Part shown: piece after piece, positions 13,033 to 14,544 of the stretch
How positions within the stretch are numbered: position 1 is the stretch's first letter
Layout of the letters: every line of letters begins with the position of its first letter
Assembly (NCBI GenBank): GCA_030018135.1
Contig: JASEGJ010000026.1
Coordinates: forward strand, 1-14,544
Direction: 5' to 3'
DNA length: 14,544 nt
DNA from: Candidatus Hodarchaeaceae archaeon
GTDB taxonomy: Archaea > Hadarchaeota > Hadarchaeia > Hadarchaeales > Hadarchaeaceae
Program-made: the position numbers and the translations under genes
Notes under the pieces: model-generated
Database searches by the model: none
What the model saw: the letters and a program-made list of their open reading frames with translations, nothing else
Told to the model about the DNA's origin: nothing

Positions 13033-14038
13033 AAAAATTTCGCTGGTCCACGGCGCCGGTGGAGCTGCAATGATGAAGTTGATAAGGGATGTCGTGTTGA
13101 AGGAACTTTCGCTCACGCGCGTTGGTGCCATCGGTCTGAACGAGCTTGACGATGGTGCCACAATAACCGTTGGGGATAAAACGCTGGTGCTCACAACCGA
13201 TGCCCACACGGTCAAACCGCTTTTCTTTCCGGGAGGGGACATAGGCAGGCTGGCAATTTCTGGTACTGTTAATGACTTGGCCGTCATGGGGGCTCGGCCG
13301 CTCGCGATGGCCTGCGCGATCGTGCTCGAGGAGGGGTTCCCCATCGACGATTTGTGTAGGATTTGCCGTTCAATCGACTTGGCCACGCGCGAAGCAGCAG
13401 TGCCGCTGATAACCGGCGACACCAAGGTGATGGAGCGCCATGCGCTCGATGGCGCCGTGATCACGACGACGGGCGTAGGTATAGCAGATAACCCGACGAC
13501 AGACAGTGGGCTTAGGCCGGGCGATAAAATTATCATCACTGGAACAGTCGGCGATCATGGCGTCACAATTTTGACCCACCGAGAGGGCATTTCCCTTGAA
13601 ACGGACCTATGCTCCGACGTCGCCCCCATATGGGAAACTGTGAAAGCCGCTCTGGAAGCCGGAGGCATAACCGCAATGAAGGACCCGACGCGCGGCGGCA
13701 TTGCGGCCGCGCTTAATGAAATGGCATCAAAGGCTGAGGTGGGGATCGTCCTAGATGAACGAGAGATACCAATAAAACCAGCTGTTAAAGCGGCGAGCGA
13801 GATGCTCGGCATCGACCCCCTACAAATAACGAATGAGGGCAAGGCAATAATCGGGGCAAATCCCGAGTATTGCGAGGACGTACTAACTGCCATAAGGAAG
13901 ACCAAGTATGGGAAAGATGCTTGCGTGATTGGGGAGGCAATTGCCGATCACCGAGGGGAAGTAATGCTTAGAACCATGGTCGGGGGCCATCGCATAATAG
14001 AAGCGCCAGTTGGCGATCCCGCACCCCGAATTTGCTAG
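13022..14038 (+). CDS. hypE: carbamoyl dehydratase HypE
   Basis: A 338-residue enzyme that turns a carbamoyl group on its C-terminal cysteine into thiocyanate, the source of the hydrogenase cyanide ligands. It ends in PRIC with Cys338 as the last residue, the hallmark of HypE. Also present are LVHGAGGAAMMKLI near the start, ELDDGATI, TTDAHTVKPLFFPGGDIG, SGTVNDLAVMGARP and the ATP-binding DPTRGGIAAALNEMA of the PurM/SelD fold. The ATG at 13022 is preferred (AAAGGAGG lies upstream and the family begins close to the HGAGG block) over the frame open to 12992. The carbamoyl donor HypF and the scaffold HypD are not in the window. It ends in TAG; a hairpin region follows. Confidence 0.94.
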   Translation: MLDKKISLVHGAGGAAMMKLIRDVVLKELSLTRVGAIGLNELDDGATITVGDKTLVLTTDAHTVKPLFFPGGDIGRLAISGTVNDLAVMGARPLAMACAIVLEEGFPIDDLCRICRSIDLATREAAVPLITGDTKVMERHALDGAVITTTGVGIADNPTTDSGLRPGDKIIITGTVGDHGVTILTHREGISLETDLCSDVAPIWETVKAALEAGGITAMKDPTRGGIAAALNEMASKAEVGIVLDEREIPIKPAVKAASEMLGIDPLQITNEGKAIIGANPEYCEDVLTAIRKTKYGKDACVIGEAIADHRGEVMLRTMVGGHRIIEAPVGDPAPRIC

Positions 14039-14067
14039 CGTTGTCCATCGGCCTACGGCATATTTTT

Positions 14068-14084
14068 GTAGGCTGTTCGCCTAC
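14068..14084. terminator. hairpin region between converging hypE and ATPase genes
   Basis: A 6-bp stem (gtaggc at 14068-14073, gcctac at 14079-14084) closes a 5-base loop. It is preceded by a T-run at 14063-14067 and a second gcctac at 14051-14056 that could pair instead. The position between converging genes suggests termination. Confidence 0.35.
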
Positions 14085-14101
14085 GGGTCTAATTGTCTAA
14101 T

Positions 14102-14544
14102 TCAACGGCGTAACCGCAAAAATGCTAGAAATTTCTTGGTCGGCTTCGCTCTTCTTCTCCTACGTCGCGCTTCCGGCCCCCGTATCATTTTATGCGTAAT
14201 CCTGGGCGATCCGCTTTTGATTGCGAGATATACCGCGTCTCCCGCCGTTTTTAAAGCCTCGCGGGGGATCCCTCTCGAGCGCTTATGGATTTCGACGATG
14301 GCTGCCCGCGTGAAAGGCTCTGTCGTCAGATCGTCAAAGTCGCCCCCCCCGCGCCCAAGCCATTCGCAGAGCTAGGAGTTCCTCGACCTCTTCAACGTTC
14401 ATAGGTTTAAGTTCTAGGGTGAGTCTCCTGCGTTGTAATATGGCAGGTGAATGTTGCTCAACAAACTTCAAGAGGTGATGTTTTTGCCCATTTAAGTCAT
14501 ATCACCTAATTTTCGCCGTAAAATAGTTCTTGAGATACTTCCTC
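14102..14544 (-). pseudogene. C-terminal part of AAA+-like ATPase, disrupted, runs off window
   Basis: The minus strand from the window end reads as the C-terminal region of an AAA+-type ATPase with an ORC/ExeA-like lid: HLLKFVEQHSPAILQRRRL, LELKPMNVEEVEELLALRM, then DFDDLTTEPFTRAAIVEIHK, RSRGIPREALKTAGDAVYLA and a basic tail ending at the TGA at 14102-14104. The Walker motifs would lie beyond the window. Two lesions break it. One is an in-frame TGA close to 14502 (after FTAKIR, where YDLNGQK follows). The other is an extra G in a run of eight at 14343-14350, which throws RMAWARGG out of frame with DFDD. A dead gene or poor sequence are both possible. Family call by pattern only. Confidence 0.5.

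Noticed and set aside
1-14544. CRISPR array, tRNA or rRNA genes, complete insertion sequence
   Set aside because: I saw no regularly spaced repeats, no tRNA T-arm or cloverleaf, no rRNA segment and no intact transposase with terminal repeats.

Overview
This window reads as archaeal chromosomal DNA. The first three genes (plus a relative at 5980-6392) look like archaeal type IV pilins with class III signal peptides. Most genes have TATA-like boxes about 25 bases ahead of very short leaders. GTG and TTG starts are common, and hypA, hypC, hypE and a hycI-type protease belong to [NiFe]-hydrogenase maturation. The lineage cannot be fixed by reading alone; an uncultured, hydrogenase-bearing, probably thermophilic euryarchaeote-like lineage is a guess. 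TAA, TGA and TAG all serve as ordinary stops.

Layout. 106-3449 (+): three pilin-like genes. The second and third are paralogues, and the third carries about 355 extra residues made of three repeats. 3453-4108: a scrambled stretch with a broken MNT-type nucleotidyltransferase (-), the last 19 codons of a lost fourth pilin lying exactly 500 bases downstream of its match (+), and a possible 51-residue gene (-). 4159-5700 (+): two AbrB/VapC toxin-antitoxin pairs, each with a palindrome over or next to its TATA box; the first antitoxin has a stop near its start. 5701-5979: no convincing gene. 5980-8224 (-): MinD-like ATPase, then a RAD55/KaiC-like protein with a damaged P-loop, then a pilin-like protein. 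8291-11994 (-): PHP-domain phosphoesterase, hydrogenase maturation protease, SufS-type cysteine desulfurase and an aminotransferase with an internal TAG. 12436-14038 (+): hypC-hypA-hypE with tight overlaps. 14102-14544 (-): the broken C-terminal part of an AAA+-like ATPase.

How the genes may work together. Two themes dominate. The first is surface filaments: pilins at the left end, and a MinD/RAD55-like/pilin cluster that could place or control a filament. The second is hydrogenase assembly: HypC, HypA and HypE build and insert the metal centre, the HycI-type protease trims the large subunit, and SufS supplies sulfur, possibly for Fe-S clusters.

A striking feature is the number of lesions. 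Four reading frames are each exactly one base short (MNT, pilin-like, a small gene near 12.2 kb, hypC). The AAA+ gene has an extra G and a TGA, the aminotransferase an internal TAG, and the first antitoxin a TAA at codon 4. Sequencing or assembly error, real decay, or both could explain this. All readings were done by eye with no database search.
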